Shown here piece after piece: positions 1 through 8,147 of a stretch of DNA of 64,000 bases. Under the pieces are notes generated by a model. It ran no database searches and had not been told where the DNA came from. It saw only the letters and a list, made by a program, of their open reading frames with translations. Made by a program: the position numbers and the translations under genes. This DNA is from Actinopolymorpha singaporensis (GTDB lineage: Bacteria > Actinomycetota > Actinomycetes > Propionibacteriales > Actinopolymorphaceae): positions 5,133,981-5,197,980 of the forward strand of contig NZ_LT629732.1 in assembly GCF_900104745.1 (NCBI RefSeq), given 5' to 3'. Every line of letters begins with the position of its first letter. Within the stretch, counting starts at the first letter, position 1.

Positions 1-71
1 CCGAGGAACCGGCGCATCATCCCGAGCTGCCAGTCGCCGGAGTGCAGGAACCTGATGGTGGTGTCGGGCAT
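1..71 (-). CDS. DNA-repair exonuclease, metallophosphoesterase family (N-terminus only)
   Basis: The reverse strand opens with an ATG at 71 and reads IRFLHSGDWQLGM before running off the left edge, so only 23 residues are visible. Hydrophobic-x-FLH-x-x-DWQLG is the first metal-binding motif of the SbcD/YhaO-like calcineurin-type nucleases that act in double-strand-break repair; many actinobacterial members have DWQ where SbcD has DWH. No other family explains this start so well, but the identification rests on one motif. A -10 box and a LexA-like site lie directly upstream, which agrees with a DNA-repair role. Confidence 0.72.
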   Translation of the reverse strand, partial: MPDTTIRFLHSGDWQLGMMRRFL

Positions 72-81
72 CGTGTCCCGA

Positions 82-116
82 ACGCTAGCGAGACCCGCGC
101 CCGAACACCCGTTCGC
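82..116 (-). promoter_or_regulatory. Promoter of the exonuclease gene with LexA-like operator
   Basis: Read on the minus strand, a TAGCGT -10 box (82-87) lies 10 nt before the ATG. At 101-116 is CCGAAC-ACCC-GTTCGC, matching 10 of 12 arm positions of the actinobacterial SOS box TCGAAC-N4-GTTCGA, where the -35 region would be. LexA bound there would block the promoter. The match is imperfect at both outer bases, so regulation is inferred. Confidence 0.45.
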
Positions 117-454
117 CACGCGGAGACGACGAAAGCCCGCGCCCTCGGAGCCGTTCTTCGTCAACCACAGCGAGAAATTCCGGCGCGCCGCGGACCTGGT
201 AAGACCGCGTCGCCGACCGCTCGCACAGCCTGGCGCGGCGGGCCGGTCACCGGCCAAGCAACCGCAGTCGTCATGGCCGTCACACCATCGCCTGCAACCC
301 CGTCACCAGCGGTTTTGCCTTCTGTCGCAGCAATCTCGGCCGGCGCGCGGACGGCATCGTCAGCTCGTCGTCGGGTCATCGTCGGCCGGGTCGCACCCAC
401 TTCATCGTGGTAAACAAAGGACGGTCGCGACTTCGGTGAATCCTCTGGATCAGG
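117..454. other. Non-coding stretch between the exonuclease and rpfA promoters
   Basis: No reading frame here has recognisable protein content or a ribosome-binding site, and base composition is less biased than in the coding regions. It separates two divergent transcription units. I see no repeat or RNA gene in it. Confidence 0.5.
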
Positions 455-483
455 TTGGCAACGAAACGATCACGTCGTACAGT
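455..483 (+). promoter_or_regulatory. Sigma-70-type promoter of rpfA
   Basis: TTGGCA (455-460) and TACAGT (478-483) are separated by exactly 17 nt, predicting a start near 490. That places the c-di-AMP riboswitch about 35 nt into a 210-nt leader. Confidence 0.6.
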
Positions 484-524
484 CATTGCCGGTCGCGCCG
501 ACAGGGGGGCGGCTACGACCCGCT

Positions 525-682
525 TCGCCTAGCTCCGCCCGGCGGTGTCGTCAGACCCGGTACTTCCATCGGGCGGAGACGGAGGAACCACATACGGACC
601 CGGTGACGGGTCCTGGGGTGAAGCCGCCTCGGCGGCCGGGCACTTCCTCTCGCCCGAATCCGACAGCTAACTCCGCAGGCGA
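525..682 (+). promoter_or_regulatory. Cyclic di-AMP riboswitch (ydaO/yuaA class)
   Basis: The conserved core of the ydaO aptamer is present in order: GGAGGAACC (581-589), GGGGTGAAG (615-623) and CCGAATCCGACAGCTAAC (654-671). The closing helix P1 is formed by TCGCCT (525-530) with AGGCGA (677-682). In this family ligand binding turns the gene off, and actinobacterial copies usually precede resuscitation-promoting-factor or cell-wall hydrolase genes, as here. P1 ends just before the purine-rich Shine-Dalgarno at 684-692. Whether control is by termination or by access to that site cannot be decided by eye. Confidence 0.9.
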
Positions 683-700
683 CGGGAGGGAACCGATCTC

Positions 701-1375
701 ATGGCCTATCAGGCAAAGCACCGCGGCGCCAGTCGTTCGAAGACCGTCGCCAAGCGCGTCACGCAGACCGCCGCCGTCACCGGTATCGCCGCCGCCGTCC
801 CCGTGGTCGGAATGGCCGCTCCGGCCCACGCCGCCAGCACCGACACGTGGGAGCGCCTCGCCCAGTGCGAGAGCAGCGGCAACTGGCACATCAACACCGG
901 CAACGGCTTCTACGGCGGCCTGCAGTTCACCCGTTCGACCTGGACCGGCTTCGGTGGCGGCAAGTACGCCTCCCGCGCCGACTACGCCAGCAAGTGGCAG
1001 CAGATCGCCATCGCCGAGAAGGTCCTGAAGGTGCAGGGCTGGAACGCCTGGCCTGCATGCTCGGCCAAGCTCGGCCTCGGCTCCGGCGACAAGGGCGGCA
1101 GCCCGAACACGCGCGCCCAGACGCAGGAGCGCAAGCAGCACAGCACCCGCTCCTCGCGTGGCACCTCCCGGCCGAAGATCGTGGCCAGGTCCACGCACTC
1201 CCGGCACGCGGCCACCGGCGCCAGGTACGTCGTCCGTCCGGGCGACACCCTGTCGACCATCGCGCAGGCGCAGGGTGTCGACGGCGGCTGGCGGGCGCTG
1301 TGGAAGCTCAACCGGAAGCTGGTCGGGAGCAACCCCAACCTGATCTTCCCGAACGAGCGGCTCCGCCTCGGCTGA
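701..1375 (+). CDS. rpfA: Resuscitation-promoting factor-like transglycosylase with LysM
   Basis: A 224-residue secreted muralytic enzyme. Residues 1-44 form a signal peptide with a basic N-region, an Ala/Val-rich core and an AHA cleavage site. Residues 46-120 are the Rpf lysozyme-like fold; the catalytic glutamate is E57 in QCESSGNW, followed by NGFYGGLQF. A Ser/Arg/Lys-rich linker leads to a C-terminal LysM (about 173-222, YVVRPGDTLSTIA) that binds peptidoglycan. Rpf proteins cleave glycan strands and promote spore germination or resuscitation of dormant cells. The start at 701 follows GGGAGGGAA, and the c-di-AMP riboswitch immediately upstream ties expression to cell-envelope signalling. 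Monocistronic, ending in a strong hairpin. Confidence 0.93.
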   Translation: MAYQAKHRGASRSKTVAKRVTQTAAVTGIAAAVPVVGMAAPAHAASTDTWERLAQCESSGNWHINTGNGFYGGLQFTRSTWTGFGGGKYASRADYASKWQQIAIAEKVLKVQGWNAWPACSAKLGLGSGDKGGSPNTRAQTQERKQHSTRSSRGTSRPKIVARSTHSRHAATGARYVVRPGDTLSTIAQAQGVDGGWRALWKLNRKLVGSNPNLIFPNERLRLG

Positions 1376-1396
1376 GCCTGACCGCTTCACCAAGGT

Positions 1397-1430
1397 GAAC
1401 GCCCCGACTGCTGCGGCGGTCGGGGCGTTC
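1397..1430 (+). terminator. Rho-independent-type hairpin after rpfA
   Basis: A perfect 12-bp stem, GAACGCCCCGAC (1397-1408) with GTCGGGGCGTTC (1419-1430), closes a 10-nt loop 21 bases after the rpfA stop. No strong U-tract follows, which is common in high-GC actinobacteria. Confidence 0.75.
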
Positions 1431-1479
1431 GTCCGTCCTGTCGGCCCCCTCCGCATCACGGTCGGCGGTGCACGCGAAG

Positions 1480-2091
1480 ATGGACCCGATGAACGAGGCG
1501 CCCAGACCACCGCGACCGGTCGGTGACCCGTCGCCGACCGCCGGCGACCTCGTCCCCCGGGTGGCCCGGGGCGACGAGGAGGCCTTCGGCGCGCTGTACG
1601 ACCTGCTGGCCCCGCAGGTGTTCGGCGTCGTCCGCCGCGTGCTGCGCAACCCCTCGCACGCGGAGGAGGTGAGCCAGGAGGTGTTCGTCGAGATCTGGCG
1701 TACGGCGTCCCGGTTCGACCCGTCCCGCGGCTCGGTACGCACGTGGGCGGCCACGCTGGCCCACCGCCGGGCCGTCGACCGCGTCCGGTCCGAGCAGGCG
1801 TCCACCGACCGCGAACGCCGGGCCGCGGCCGGCGACAACTCCCCCTCCTACGACCAGGTGGTCGAGGAGGTGACGGCGAGCCTGGAGCAGGAGCAGGTCC
1901 GCCGCTGTCTGGGTTCCCTCACCGACCTCCAGCGGCAGGCGGTGACCCTCGCCTACTACGTGGGGTACAACTACCGCGAGGTCGCCGAGCACCTCGGCGC
2001 CAACCTGGCCACGGTCAAGACACGCATGCGGGACGGGCTGGTCCGGCTCCGCGACTGCATCGGCGGCGTGGAGCTGGGGGCGCCGCGATGA
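1480..2091 (+). CDS. sigK: ECF sigma factor, SigK-like
   Basis: About 203 residues. Region 2 (around residues 25-95) includes DEEAFGALYD, the SHAEEVSQEVFVEIW stretch of region 2.2-2.4 and RTWAATLAHRRAVDRVR; region 4 (around 145-195) holds LTDLQRQAVTLAYY and the helix-turn-helix REVAEHLGANLATVKTR. The profile is that of the SigK/ECF19 group, which responds through a membrane anti-sigma of the RskA type, and such a gene follows with a 4-base ATGA overlap. Three in-frame starts are possible (GTG 1468, ATG 1480, ATG 1489); 1480 is chosen without a strong ribosome-binding site. The inducing signal is unknown. Confidence 0.88.
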   Translation: MDPMNEAPRPPRPVGDPSPTAGDLVPRVARGDEEAFGALYDLLAPQVFGVVRRVLRNPSHAEEVSQEVFVEIWRTASRFDPSRGSVRTWAATLAHRRAVDRVRSEQASTDRERRAAAGDNSPSYDQVVEEVTASLEQEQVRRCLGSLTDLQRQAVTLAYYVGYNYREVAEHLGANLATVKTRMRDGLVRLRDCIGGVELGAPR

Positions 2092-2951
2092 CGACCGCCT
2101 CCGGCGTGGCCGAGCAGCCCGACCGGCCCGACCTCCACTCGCTGGCTCCGCCGTACGTACTCGACGCGCTGCCCGAGCCGGAGCTGCGCGAGTTCGAGGC
2201 GCACCTGGCCACCTGCGCGACCTGCCGGGAGGAGGTACGCCAGCTGGGTGCCGTCGCGGCCGAGCTCGCCGCGGCGACCGCCACCGAGCCTCCGGAGCAG
2301 CTGCGCGACAGGGTTCTCGCCGCGATCCGGACCACCGGGCAGGAGGCGGCTCCCGGCGCCGGTGGCCGGCGTACCACCGCCGCACACAATGGCCGGAACG
2401 CCGATCCCGCGACCCCCGGCAGCGCCGCGGCCGCGCCCGATGGGCTTCGGCAACCGGGAGCCGCCGGACACCGCGGCCGGCTGCCTTACCGCCGGAGCCT
2501 GCTCGCCCTGGCCGCCGCACTGGTCGTCCTCGCCGGCATCGGGGTCGGTGCGGGCGTCGTGCAGTACGAACAGGCCCAGCAGCGAGCCACCCGGGCAGTC
2601 CAGGAACGCCAGCGGATAGAGACCGTCCTGGCCGCCCCCGACTCGCGTACCGTGCGCGGCGGCGTCCGCGGCGGAGGGCAGGTCACCGTCGTGGTGTCGC
2701 ACCAGCTCGACCAGGCCGTCGTCCTTCTCGACGGACTGTCCCAGCCGCCGCGGAACCGCACGTACCAGCTCTGGTTCATCTCCGGAGACAACGCCCGCTC
2801 CGCCGGAGTCGTCGACGTCACCGGGTCCGGGCGGGTCAGCGAGGTTCTGTCCGGTGTCGACGGCGCCAACGCGTTCGGCATCTCGGTGGAGCCGATGGGC
2901 GGGTCGAAGGCGCCGACGACCACTCCGGTCGCGGCCGTCCCGCTCGCCTGA
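2088..2951 (+). CDS. rskA: Anti-sigma factor, RskA family
   Basis: A 287-residue membrane anti-sigma factor translationally coupled to sigK. The cytoplasmic N-terminus has the zinc anti-sigma signature HxxxCxxC (H39, C43, C46). A Pro/Ala/Gly-rich linker (about 85-135) precedes one transmembrane helix (about 137-159). The extracytoplasmic RskA domain (160-287) contains VLLDGLSQPPRNRTYQLW and ends in a Thr/Pro/Val tail. In the family this protein sequesters its sigma factor until regulated proteolysis releases it. Identification is firm; the signal is not known. Confidence 0.9.
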   Translation: MTTASGVAEQPDRPDLHSLAPPYVLDALPEPELREFEAHLATCATCREEVRQLGAVAAELAAATATEPPEQLRDRVLAAIRTTGQEAAPGAGGRRTTAAHNGRNADPATPGSAAAAPDGLRQPGAAGHRGRLPYRRSLLALAAALVVLAGIGVGAGVVQYEQAQQRATRAVQERQRIETVLAAPDSRTVRGGVRGGGQVTVVVSHQLDQAVVLLDGLSQPPRNRTYQLWFISGDNARSAGVVDVTGSGRVSEVLSGVDGANAFGISVEPMGGSKAPTTTPVAAVPLA

Positions 2952-3019
2952 CGCCTGTCGGTGCCCCCGGATACGCTCACGCTAAGGTTCGGCGGGGCAA
3001 TCTCGGGAGGGCCGATCCG

Positions 3020-4117
3020 TTGAGCACACAGGCGACAGAGGTTTCGTACGCCCAGGTTCCTTACACCCTCACCAGGCTCGGTGTGGTGATGACGCCGGAG
3101 CCGGACAACGAGCTGGAAAGTGAAGGCGTCCTCAATCCCGCCAGTGGGCACACCCCCGACGGGAGGCTGCACCTGCTGCCGCGCATGGTGGCGGCCGGCA
3201 ACGTGTCGCGGGTGGGACTCGCGGAGGTCAACTGCGTCGACGGCGTACCCGTGAGTGTCGATCGACGTGGTGTCGTGCTGGCACCCGACGAGGGCTGGGA
3301 GCGCGGCCTCAACAACGCCGGCGTGGAGGACCCGCGGGTCACCTGGGTGCCCGAGCTGGGCGTGCACGTGATGACCTACGTCGCGTACGGCCCGATCGGC
3401 CCCAAGCTGGCCATCGCCGTCTCCGACGACCTCACCACCTGGCGGCGGCTGGGCCCGGTGCACTTCGAGTACCAACCCGACCTGGACACCGACCTCAACC
3501 TCTTCCCCAACAAGGACGCGGTGTTCTTTCCCGAGCCGGTGCCCGGGCCTGACGGCGAGCCCTGCTACGCCATGCTGCACCGCCCGATGTGGGACCTCGG
3601 CTGGTTCCGTCCCGGTGAGGGCGTCCACCTGCCCGCCGGCATCGACGACGACCGCCCGAGCATCTGGGTGTCGTACGTCTCGGCGGCCGCGGTCGAGCAG
3701 GACATCCGCGCGCTCACCCATCTGCACGACCACCGCCAGGTGGCCCAGCCGGAGTTTCCCTACGAGGAGCTGAAGATCGGCGCCGGGCCGCCGCCGATGC
3801 GGGTCGAGGAAGGCTGGCTGGTGATCCACCACGGAGTCACCGGCCATATCCCGCCCGGCTGGGACCCGAGCACCCAGCGGGTCACCTACGGCGCCGGCGC
3901 GATGCTGCTGGACGCGCTGGACGTCACCCGGGTGCTCGCCCGCACACCGGAGCCGCTGCTCACGCCGGAGACCGACGACGAGCGCACCGGCACCGTCGCC
4001 AACGTCGTCTTCCCCACGGCGGTGGAGACGATCGCCGGCCGCACCTACGTCTTCTACGGCATGGCCGACGCCCGGATCGGGGTCGCCAGGCTCGACCGCG
4101 CCGACCGTACGGCCTAG
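3020..4117 (+). CDS. GH130 family glycoside phosphorylase/hydrolase
   Basis: A 365-residue protein of the five-bladed beta-propeller GH130 family, whose members phosphorolyse or hydrolyse beta-mannosides. GVEDPRV (101-107) carries the conserved catalytic aspartate D104. KIGAGPPPMRVEEGWLVIHHGV spans the phosphate-binding and lid region, and NVVFPTAVE with YVFYGMADARIGVARL forms the closing blade. No signal peptide, so it acts in the cytosol. The TTG start at 3020 is chosen for the GGGAGGG at 3005-3011; a TAAGGT -10-like box lies at 2983-2988. Substrate and the choice between phosphorylase and hydrolase cannot be read from sequence. A 14-bp near-perfect tandem duplication covers the stop codon. 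Confidence 0.85.
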   Translation: MSTQATEVSYAQVPYTLTRLGVVMTPEPDNELESEGVLNPASGHTPDGRLHLLPRMVAAGNVSRVGLAEVNCVDGVPVSVDRRGVVLAPDEGWERGLNNAGVEDPRVTWVPELGVHVMTYVAYGPIGPKLAIAVSDDLTTWRRLGPVHFEYQPDLDTDLNLFPNKDAVFFPEPVPGPDGEPCYAMLHRPMWDLGWFRPGEGVHLPAGIDDDRPSIWVSYVSAAAVEQDIRALTHLHDHRQVAQPEFPYEELKIGAGPPPMRVEEGWLVIHHGVTGHIPPGWDPSTQRVTYGAGAMLLDALDVTRVLARTPEPLLTPETDDERTGTVANVVFPTAVETIAGRTYVFYGMADARIGVARLDRADRTA

Positions 4118-4143
4118 ACCCGTACGCCCAGACCCGTACGGCC
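4116..4143 (+). repeat. 14-bp tandem duplication across the GH130 stop codon
   Basis: AGACCCGTACGCCC (4116-4129) is followed directly by AGACCCGTACGGCC (4130-4143), 13 of 14 identical. The first copy begins inside the TAG stop codon. Confidence 0.75.
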
Positions 4144-4222
4144 CAGTCCGGGCTGGTGCGGGCTCCCGGATCCCGCCGGGACCCGCCGGGATATTGGACG
4201 GCCAGGTGTCGGTGGCATGCCC

Positions 4223-4228
4223 TAGGCT
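4223..4228 (+). promoter_or_regulatory. -10 box of a leaderless tldD transcript
   Basis: TAGGCT lies 7 nt before the GTG at 4236, the spacing expected when transcription begins at the start codon. No Shine-Dalgarno is present. Confidence 0.5.
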
Positions 4229-4235
4229 CGGGCGC

Positions 4236-5738
4236 GTGCCGCAGAAGATCGATCAGGACTTCCTCAGCCTTCCGCTCCGCACGCTCGCCGACGCCGCCCT
4301 CGCCCGCGCCCGCGAGCTGGGCGCCGAGCATGCCGACTTCCGGCTCGAGCGGATCCGGACGCAGAACCTCTCCCTGCGTGACGCCCAGTTGCAGGGCAGC
4401 ACCGACGGCGAGGACACCGGGTTCGCGGTCCGCGTCGTCCACGAGGGGACGTGGGGCTTCGCCGCGAGCGTCGTGCTCACTCCGGAGGAGGCGGCGCGGG
4501 TCGCCGAGCGCGCCGTCGAGGTGGCGCGGGTCGCCGCCGGGATGAACGCCGAGCGCATCGAGCTCGCGCCCGAGCCGGTGCACGGTGACGTCACCTGGGT
4601 CTCGGCCTACGACCTCGACCCGTTCACGGTCCCCACCGCCGACAAGGTGGAACGGCTGGCCGACTGGAGCCGGCGGCTCCTCGCCGGCACCGGGGTCGCC
4701 CACGTCGGCGCGACGCTGCGGCAGGTGAAGGAGCAGAAGTTCTACGCCGACAGCCACGGCACGGTGACCACCCAGCAGCGGGTCCGGCTCAATCCCGACG
4801 TCGAGGCCTACGGCACCGATCCCGGTTCCGGCCGGTTCGACTCGATGCGGGTCCTCGCGCCGCCGGTCGGCCGCGGGTACGAATACCTCACCGACCCGGC
4901 CTGGGACGCTCGCCTGGCCGAGCTGCCCGACCTGCTCACCGAGAAGCTGAAGGCGCCCTCGGTGGAGTCCGGCAGCTACGACCTGGTGATCGACCCGTCC
5001 AACCTCTGGCTGACGATCCACGAGTCGATCGGGCACGCCACCGAGCTCGACCGGGCGCTCGGCTATGAGGCCAACTACGCCGGCACGTCGTTCGCCACGC
5101 CCGACAAGCTCAACACCCTGCGCTACGGCTCCGAGCACATGCACGTCACCGGTGACCGCACCGTCGAGCACGGCCTGGCGACGGTCGGCTACGACGACGA
5201 GGGGGTGGCCGGCCAGTCCTGGGACATCGTGAAGGACGGCATCCTGGTCGGTTACCAACTGGACCGGCGGATCGCCCGGTCGTTCGGCTACGACCGCTCC
5301 AACGGCTGCGCGTTCGCCGACTCACCGTCCCACATCCCGGTGCAGCGGATGGCCAACGTCTCGCTGCAGCCGGCGGCGAACGGCCCCTCGACGGAGGAGC
5401 TGATCGCCGGTGTCGAGCGCGGCATCTACGTCGTCGGCGACCGTTCGTGGTCCATCGACATGCAGCGCTACAACTTCCAGTTCACCGGGCAGCGGTTCTA
5501 CCGCATCGAGCACGGCCGGCTCGCCGGTCAGGTACGCGACGTCGCCTACCAGGCCACCACCACCGACTTCTGGGGATCGATGGAGGCGGTCGGCGGCCCG
5601 CAGACGTGGGTCCTCGGCGGGGCGTTCAACTGCGGGAAGGCCCAGCCCGGCCAGGTCGCGCCGGTCAGCCACGGATGCCCCTCGGCGTTGTTCCGCGGCG
5701 TCCGCATCCTCAACACCACCCAGGAGTCAGGACGGTGA
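4236..5738 (+). CDS. tldD: TldD metalloprotease subunit
   Basis: A 500-residue member of the TldD/PmbA (U62) family. TldD and TldE form a heterodimer that degrades unfolded or short peptides and can remove leader peptides from modified peptides such as microcin B17. The zinc motif HExxxH is H262-E263-H267 in IHESIGHATELDRALG, and the conserved downstream cysteine is in GGAFNCGKAQPGQ near the C-terminus, so this is the catalytic subunit. The GTG start at 4236 fits a leaderless transcript. It overlaps tldE by four bases (GTGA). No precursor peptide for a RiPP is visible nearby, so a housekeeping role is more likely. Confidence 0.93.
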   Translation: MPQKIDQDFLSLPLRTLADAALARARELGAEHADFRLERIRTQNLSLRDAQLQGSTDGEDTGFAVRVVHEGTWGFAASVVLTPEEAARVAERAVEVARVAAGMNAERIELAPEPVHGDVTWVSAYDLDPFTVPTADKVERLADWSRRLLAGTGVAHVGATLRQVKEQKFYADSHGTVTTQQRVRLNPDVEAYGTDPGSGRFDSMRVLAPPVGRGYEYLTDPAWDARLAELPDLLTEKLKAPSVESGSYDLVIDPSNLWLTIHESIGHATELDRALGYEANYAGTSFATPDKLNTLRYGSEHMHVTGDRTVEHGLATVGYDDEGVAGQSWDIVKDGILVGYQLDRRIARSFGYDRSNGCAFADSPSHIPVQRMANVSLQPAANGPSTEELIAGVERGIYVVGDRSWSIDMQRYNFQFTGQRFYRIEHGRLAGQVRDVAYQATTTDFWGSMEAVGGPQTWVLGGAFNCGKAQPGQVAPVSHGCPSALFRGVRILNTTQESGR

Positions 5739-7138
5739 GCAGTCCCTTGAGCAGCGACCTCACTCTGCAGGAGACGGTCGAGCGCGCGCTGGCCCGGTCG
5801 AAGGCCGACGGGTGTGTCGTCATCGCCACCGAGTCCTCCAGCGCCAACCTGCGCTGGGCCAACAACACCCTGACCACCAACGGCGTCATGCTCACCCGGT
5901 CCCTCACGGTGATCGCGTCGGTCGAGGGCGCCAAGGGGACCGCCTCCGGTGTCGTCACCCGCAGCGTGACCACCGCCGACGACATCGACGCGGTGGTGCA
6001 GTCTGCGGAGAACGCCGCCCGTGACAGCGTGCCGGCCGAGGATGCCCGCCCACTGGTCGAGGGCGATGCGGCGCCCGACTGGGACGAGCCACCCGCGCAG
6101 ACCTCGATCCGGGTCTTCGACAGGTTCGCACCGGCCCTGGGCGAGGCGTTCGGCCGGGCGCGCGAGGACGGCACCCACCACTACGGCTTCGTCGAGCACG
6201 ACGTCACCACGACCTACCTCGGCTCCTCCTCCGGCCTGCGGCTGCGGCACGTCCAGCCGACCGGCTACGTCACGATGACCGGCAAGTCCGCCGACCTGCG
6301 GCGGTCGGCATGGGTGGGGCAGGCCACCCCGGACTTCCACGACGTCGACGCGACCGCGCTGAGCGCCGAGCTCGACCGGCGGCTGCGGTGGTCGCAGCGC
6401 CGGATCGACCTGCCCGCCGGCCGGTACGAAACGCTGCTCCCGCCGACGGCGGTCGCCGACCTGATGATCTACGCCTACTGGACGATGTCCGGCCGCGACG
6501 CCCACGACGGCCGGACGGTGTACTCCAAGCCGGGCGGGGGCACCCGTGTCGGTGAGCAGCTCTCCCCGGTACCGCTGGCCCTGCGGTCCGATCCCGCCTA
6601 CGCCGGCCTGGAGTGCGCGCCGTTCGTGGTCGCGAAGTCCTCCTCCAGTGCGCAGAGCGTGTTCGACAACGGCACTCGGCTCGGCCCGACGGACTGGATC
6701 CGGGACGGCAGGCTGACGTCGCTGGCCACCACCCGGCACTCCGCCGACCTGACCGGGCTGTCCACGACGCCGTACGTCGACAACCTCGTCCTCGACGTGC
6801 CGGACGCGCACGCGTCGCTGGACGACATGATCGCCCGCACCGAGCGCGGTCTGCTCCTCACCTGCCTGTGGTACATCCGCGAGGTCGACCCGCAGACGCT
6901 GCTACTGACCGGGCTCACCCGCGACGGCGTTTACCTCGTCGAGAACGGCGAGGTGGTCGGGGAGGTCAACAACTTCCGGTTCAACGAGAGCCCGGTCGAC
7001 CTGCTCGGGCGGTTCACCGAGTCGGGGACGACGGTGCCGGCGTTCTCCAGGGAATGGGGCGACTACTTCCCGCGGGTCGCGATGCCCGCGCTGCGGGTGC
7101 CCGACTTCAACATGTCCAGTGTGAGCCAGGCCAGCTGA
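5735..7138 (+). CDS. tldE: TldE/PmbA-type partner subunit
   Basis: A 467-residue TldD/PmbA family protein without an HExxxH motif, as expected for the non-catalytic partner that builds the closed proteolytic chamber with TldD. Recognisable stretches are LRWANNTLTTNGV near the N-terminus, GRYETLLPPTAVADLM in the middle and GEVNNFRFNESPVDLL near the C-terminus. The GTG at 5735 overlaps the tldD stop, indicating translational coupling and the 1:1 expression a heterodimer needs. A strong bidirectional terminator follows. Confidence 0.92.
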   Translation: MSSPLSSDLTLQETVERALARSKADGCVVIATESSSANLRWANNTLTTNGVMLTRSLTVIASVEGAKGTASGVVTRSVTTADDIDAVVQSAENAARDSVPAEDARPLVEGDAAPDWDEPPAQTSIRVFDRFAPALGEAFGRAREDGTHHYGFVEHDVTTTYLGSSSGLRLRHVQPTGYVTMTGKSADLRRSAWVGQATPDFHDVDATALSAELDRRLRWSQRRIDLPAGRYETLLPPTAVADLMIYAYWTMSGRDAHDGRTVYSKPGGGTRVGEQLSPVPLALRSDPAYAGLECAPFVVAKSSSSAQSVFDNGTRLGPTDWIRDGRLTSLATTRHSADLTGLSTTPYVDNLVLDVPDAHASLDDMIARTERGLLLTCLWYIREVDPQTLLLTGLTRDGVYLVENGEVVGEVNNFRFNESPVDLLGRFTESGTTVPAFSREWGDYFPRVAMPALRVPDFNMSSVSQAS

Positions 7139-7153
7139 GCCCGGCGCCGGGAA

Positions 7154-7186
7154 GGCGGCCCGGGTCGCAGGTCGACCCGGGCCGCC
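7154..7186. terminator. Bidirectional terminator between tldE and the DapA-like gene
   Basis: A perfect 14-bp stem (7154-7167 with 7173-7186) closes a 5-nt CAGGT loop. It sits between convergent genes and can serve both. Confidence 0.85.
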
Positions 7187-7214
7187 ACACCGTGGTCGGC
7201 GCGGTCGGTGCAGG

Positions 7215-7994
7215 TCAGCGCAACCCGAGCCGGCTCACCGCGGAGATGCCGTACCGCTCGCCCGCCTTCTTCTTCAGCGCCCGCACACCACCGGCGCGTC
7301 CGGTGACGACCAGCCCGGTGAGCGAGCGCTGGGCGTCCGGGTCGCCGCCGAACGCCGCGATGCAGGCCTCCGGCTGGATGTTCGCGAACGCCAGCAGCGC
7401 ACCGGGCGCGCCCAGTGGGCCGGCCAGGGCCAGCAGTGCCGCCGACCCGACGTAGGTGCGGCCGCCCCATTCCGCGAGCTCGCGCAGTAACCGCACCGGG
7501 TCACCCGAGGAGTCCTTGACCGCCCCGACGGGCAGGCCGGGCAGGGCGTCGACCTCGATGCCGGGCACGCCGAGCGGGCCCGGGTTGTGGTAGCCGATCA
7601 CCCGGTCCGCGCCGCCGACCGCCGCCGTCACCGCGCCGAACAGTTCGGCCGCGTCCACGCCGCCGCGGGCGGGGCTCACCAGTACGGCGTCGGCGCCCGC
7701 CTTTCGGGCGGCCATCGCCCGGTCCGCCGCCGCCCGCGGCCAGGGCGCGCCGGCTCCGGCGATCACGGTGACGTCGGGCGGCAGACCGGACCGAACGGCG
7801 GCGATGAGGTCCTCGCGTTCGGTGTCGGTCAGCGTCTCAGCCTCGCCGGTGGTCCCGGCCACCAGCACCGCGCGTACCCCCGCCTCCACCACGCGGTTGG
7901 CGTGCGCGACGGTGCCGGCGACGTCGACCTCGCCGTTGTCGCCGAAGACCGTGAACAGTGCGACCCCGACGCCGGTGAACGTGGGTTCCGCCAT
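7215..7994 (-). CDS. DapA/N-acetylneuraminate-lyase family aldolase
   Basis: A 259-residue TIM-barrel class I aldolase. AGTTGEAETLT (46-56) is the DHDPS/NAL signature, Y135 in GYHNP is the conserved tyrosine, and K160 in VGAVKDSSGD is the Schiff-base lysine. It is 30-40 residues shorter than typical DapA, so it is more likely a 2-keto-sugar-acid or related aldolase than the lysine-pathway enzyme. The ATG at 7994 follows GGGGAG at about 11 nt; an upstream extension has no family similarity. It is divergent from the S9 peptidase gene and convergent with tldE. Confidence 0.82.
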   Translation of the reverse strand: MAEPTFTGVGVALFTVFGDNGEVDVAGTVAHANRVVEAGVRAVLVAGTTGEAETLTDTEREDLIAAVRSGLPPDVTVIAGAGAPWPRAAADRAMAARKAGADAVLVSPARGGVDAAELFGAVTAAVGGADRVIGYHNPGPLGVPGIEVDALPGLPVGAVKDSSGDPVRLLRELAEWGGRTYVGSAALLALAGPLGAPGALLAFANIQPEACIAAFGGDPDAQRSLTGLVVTGRAGGVRALKKKAGERYGISAVSRLGLR

Positions 7995-8135
7995 GCCTGA
8001 CCACTCCCCTGTCGTGTGCCGTCCGGCTGCCGACCGGCTTGCTGCCCCGGTTGCCGGCTGGTTGCTGTCTGGTCCTTCCCATTGTCGCCCCGCCCCGTCC
8101 CGGCGACCTCCCGGCACGGGCGATCACGGCGCTGT

Positions 8136-8141
8136 TACCGT
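8136..8141 (+). promoter_or_regulatory. -10 box of a leaderless peptidase transcript
   Basis: TACCGT ends 6 nt before the ATG at 8148, and no Shine-Dalgarno is visible. Confidence 0.4.
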
Positions 8142-8147
8142 CCATGC

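Noticed and set aside
42-606. Long overlapping reading frames on both strands upstream of rpfA
   Set aside because: They run through the promoter and riboswitch, lack ribosome-binding sites and have Arg/Pro/Ser-rich compositions typical of chance frames in GC-rich DNA.
4236-7138. TldD/TldE as part of a RiPP biosynthetic cluster
   Set aside because: No precursor peptide, cyclase or modifying enzyme is nearby; the pair is also a general protease in organisms without RiPPs.
7215-7994. Lysine-pathway dihydrodipicolinate synthase (dapA)
   Set aside because: The catalytic residues fit the superfamily, but the protein is 30-40 residues short and has no lysine-pathway neighbours, so only the family is assigned.
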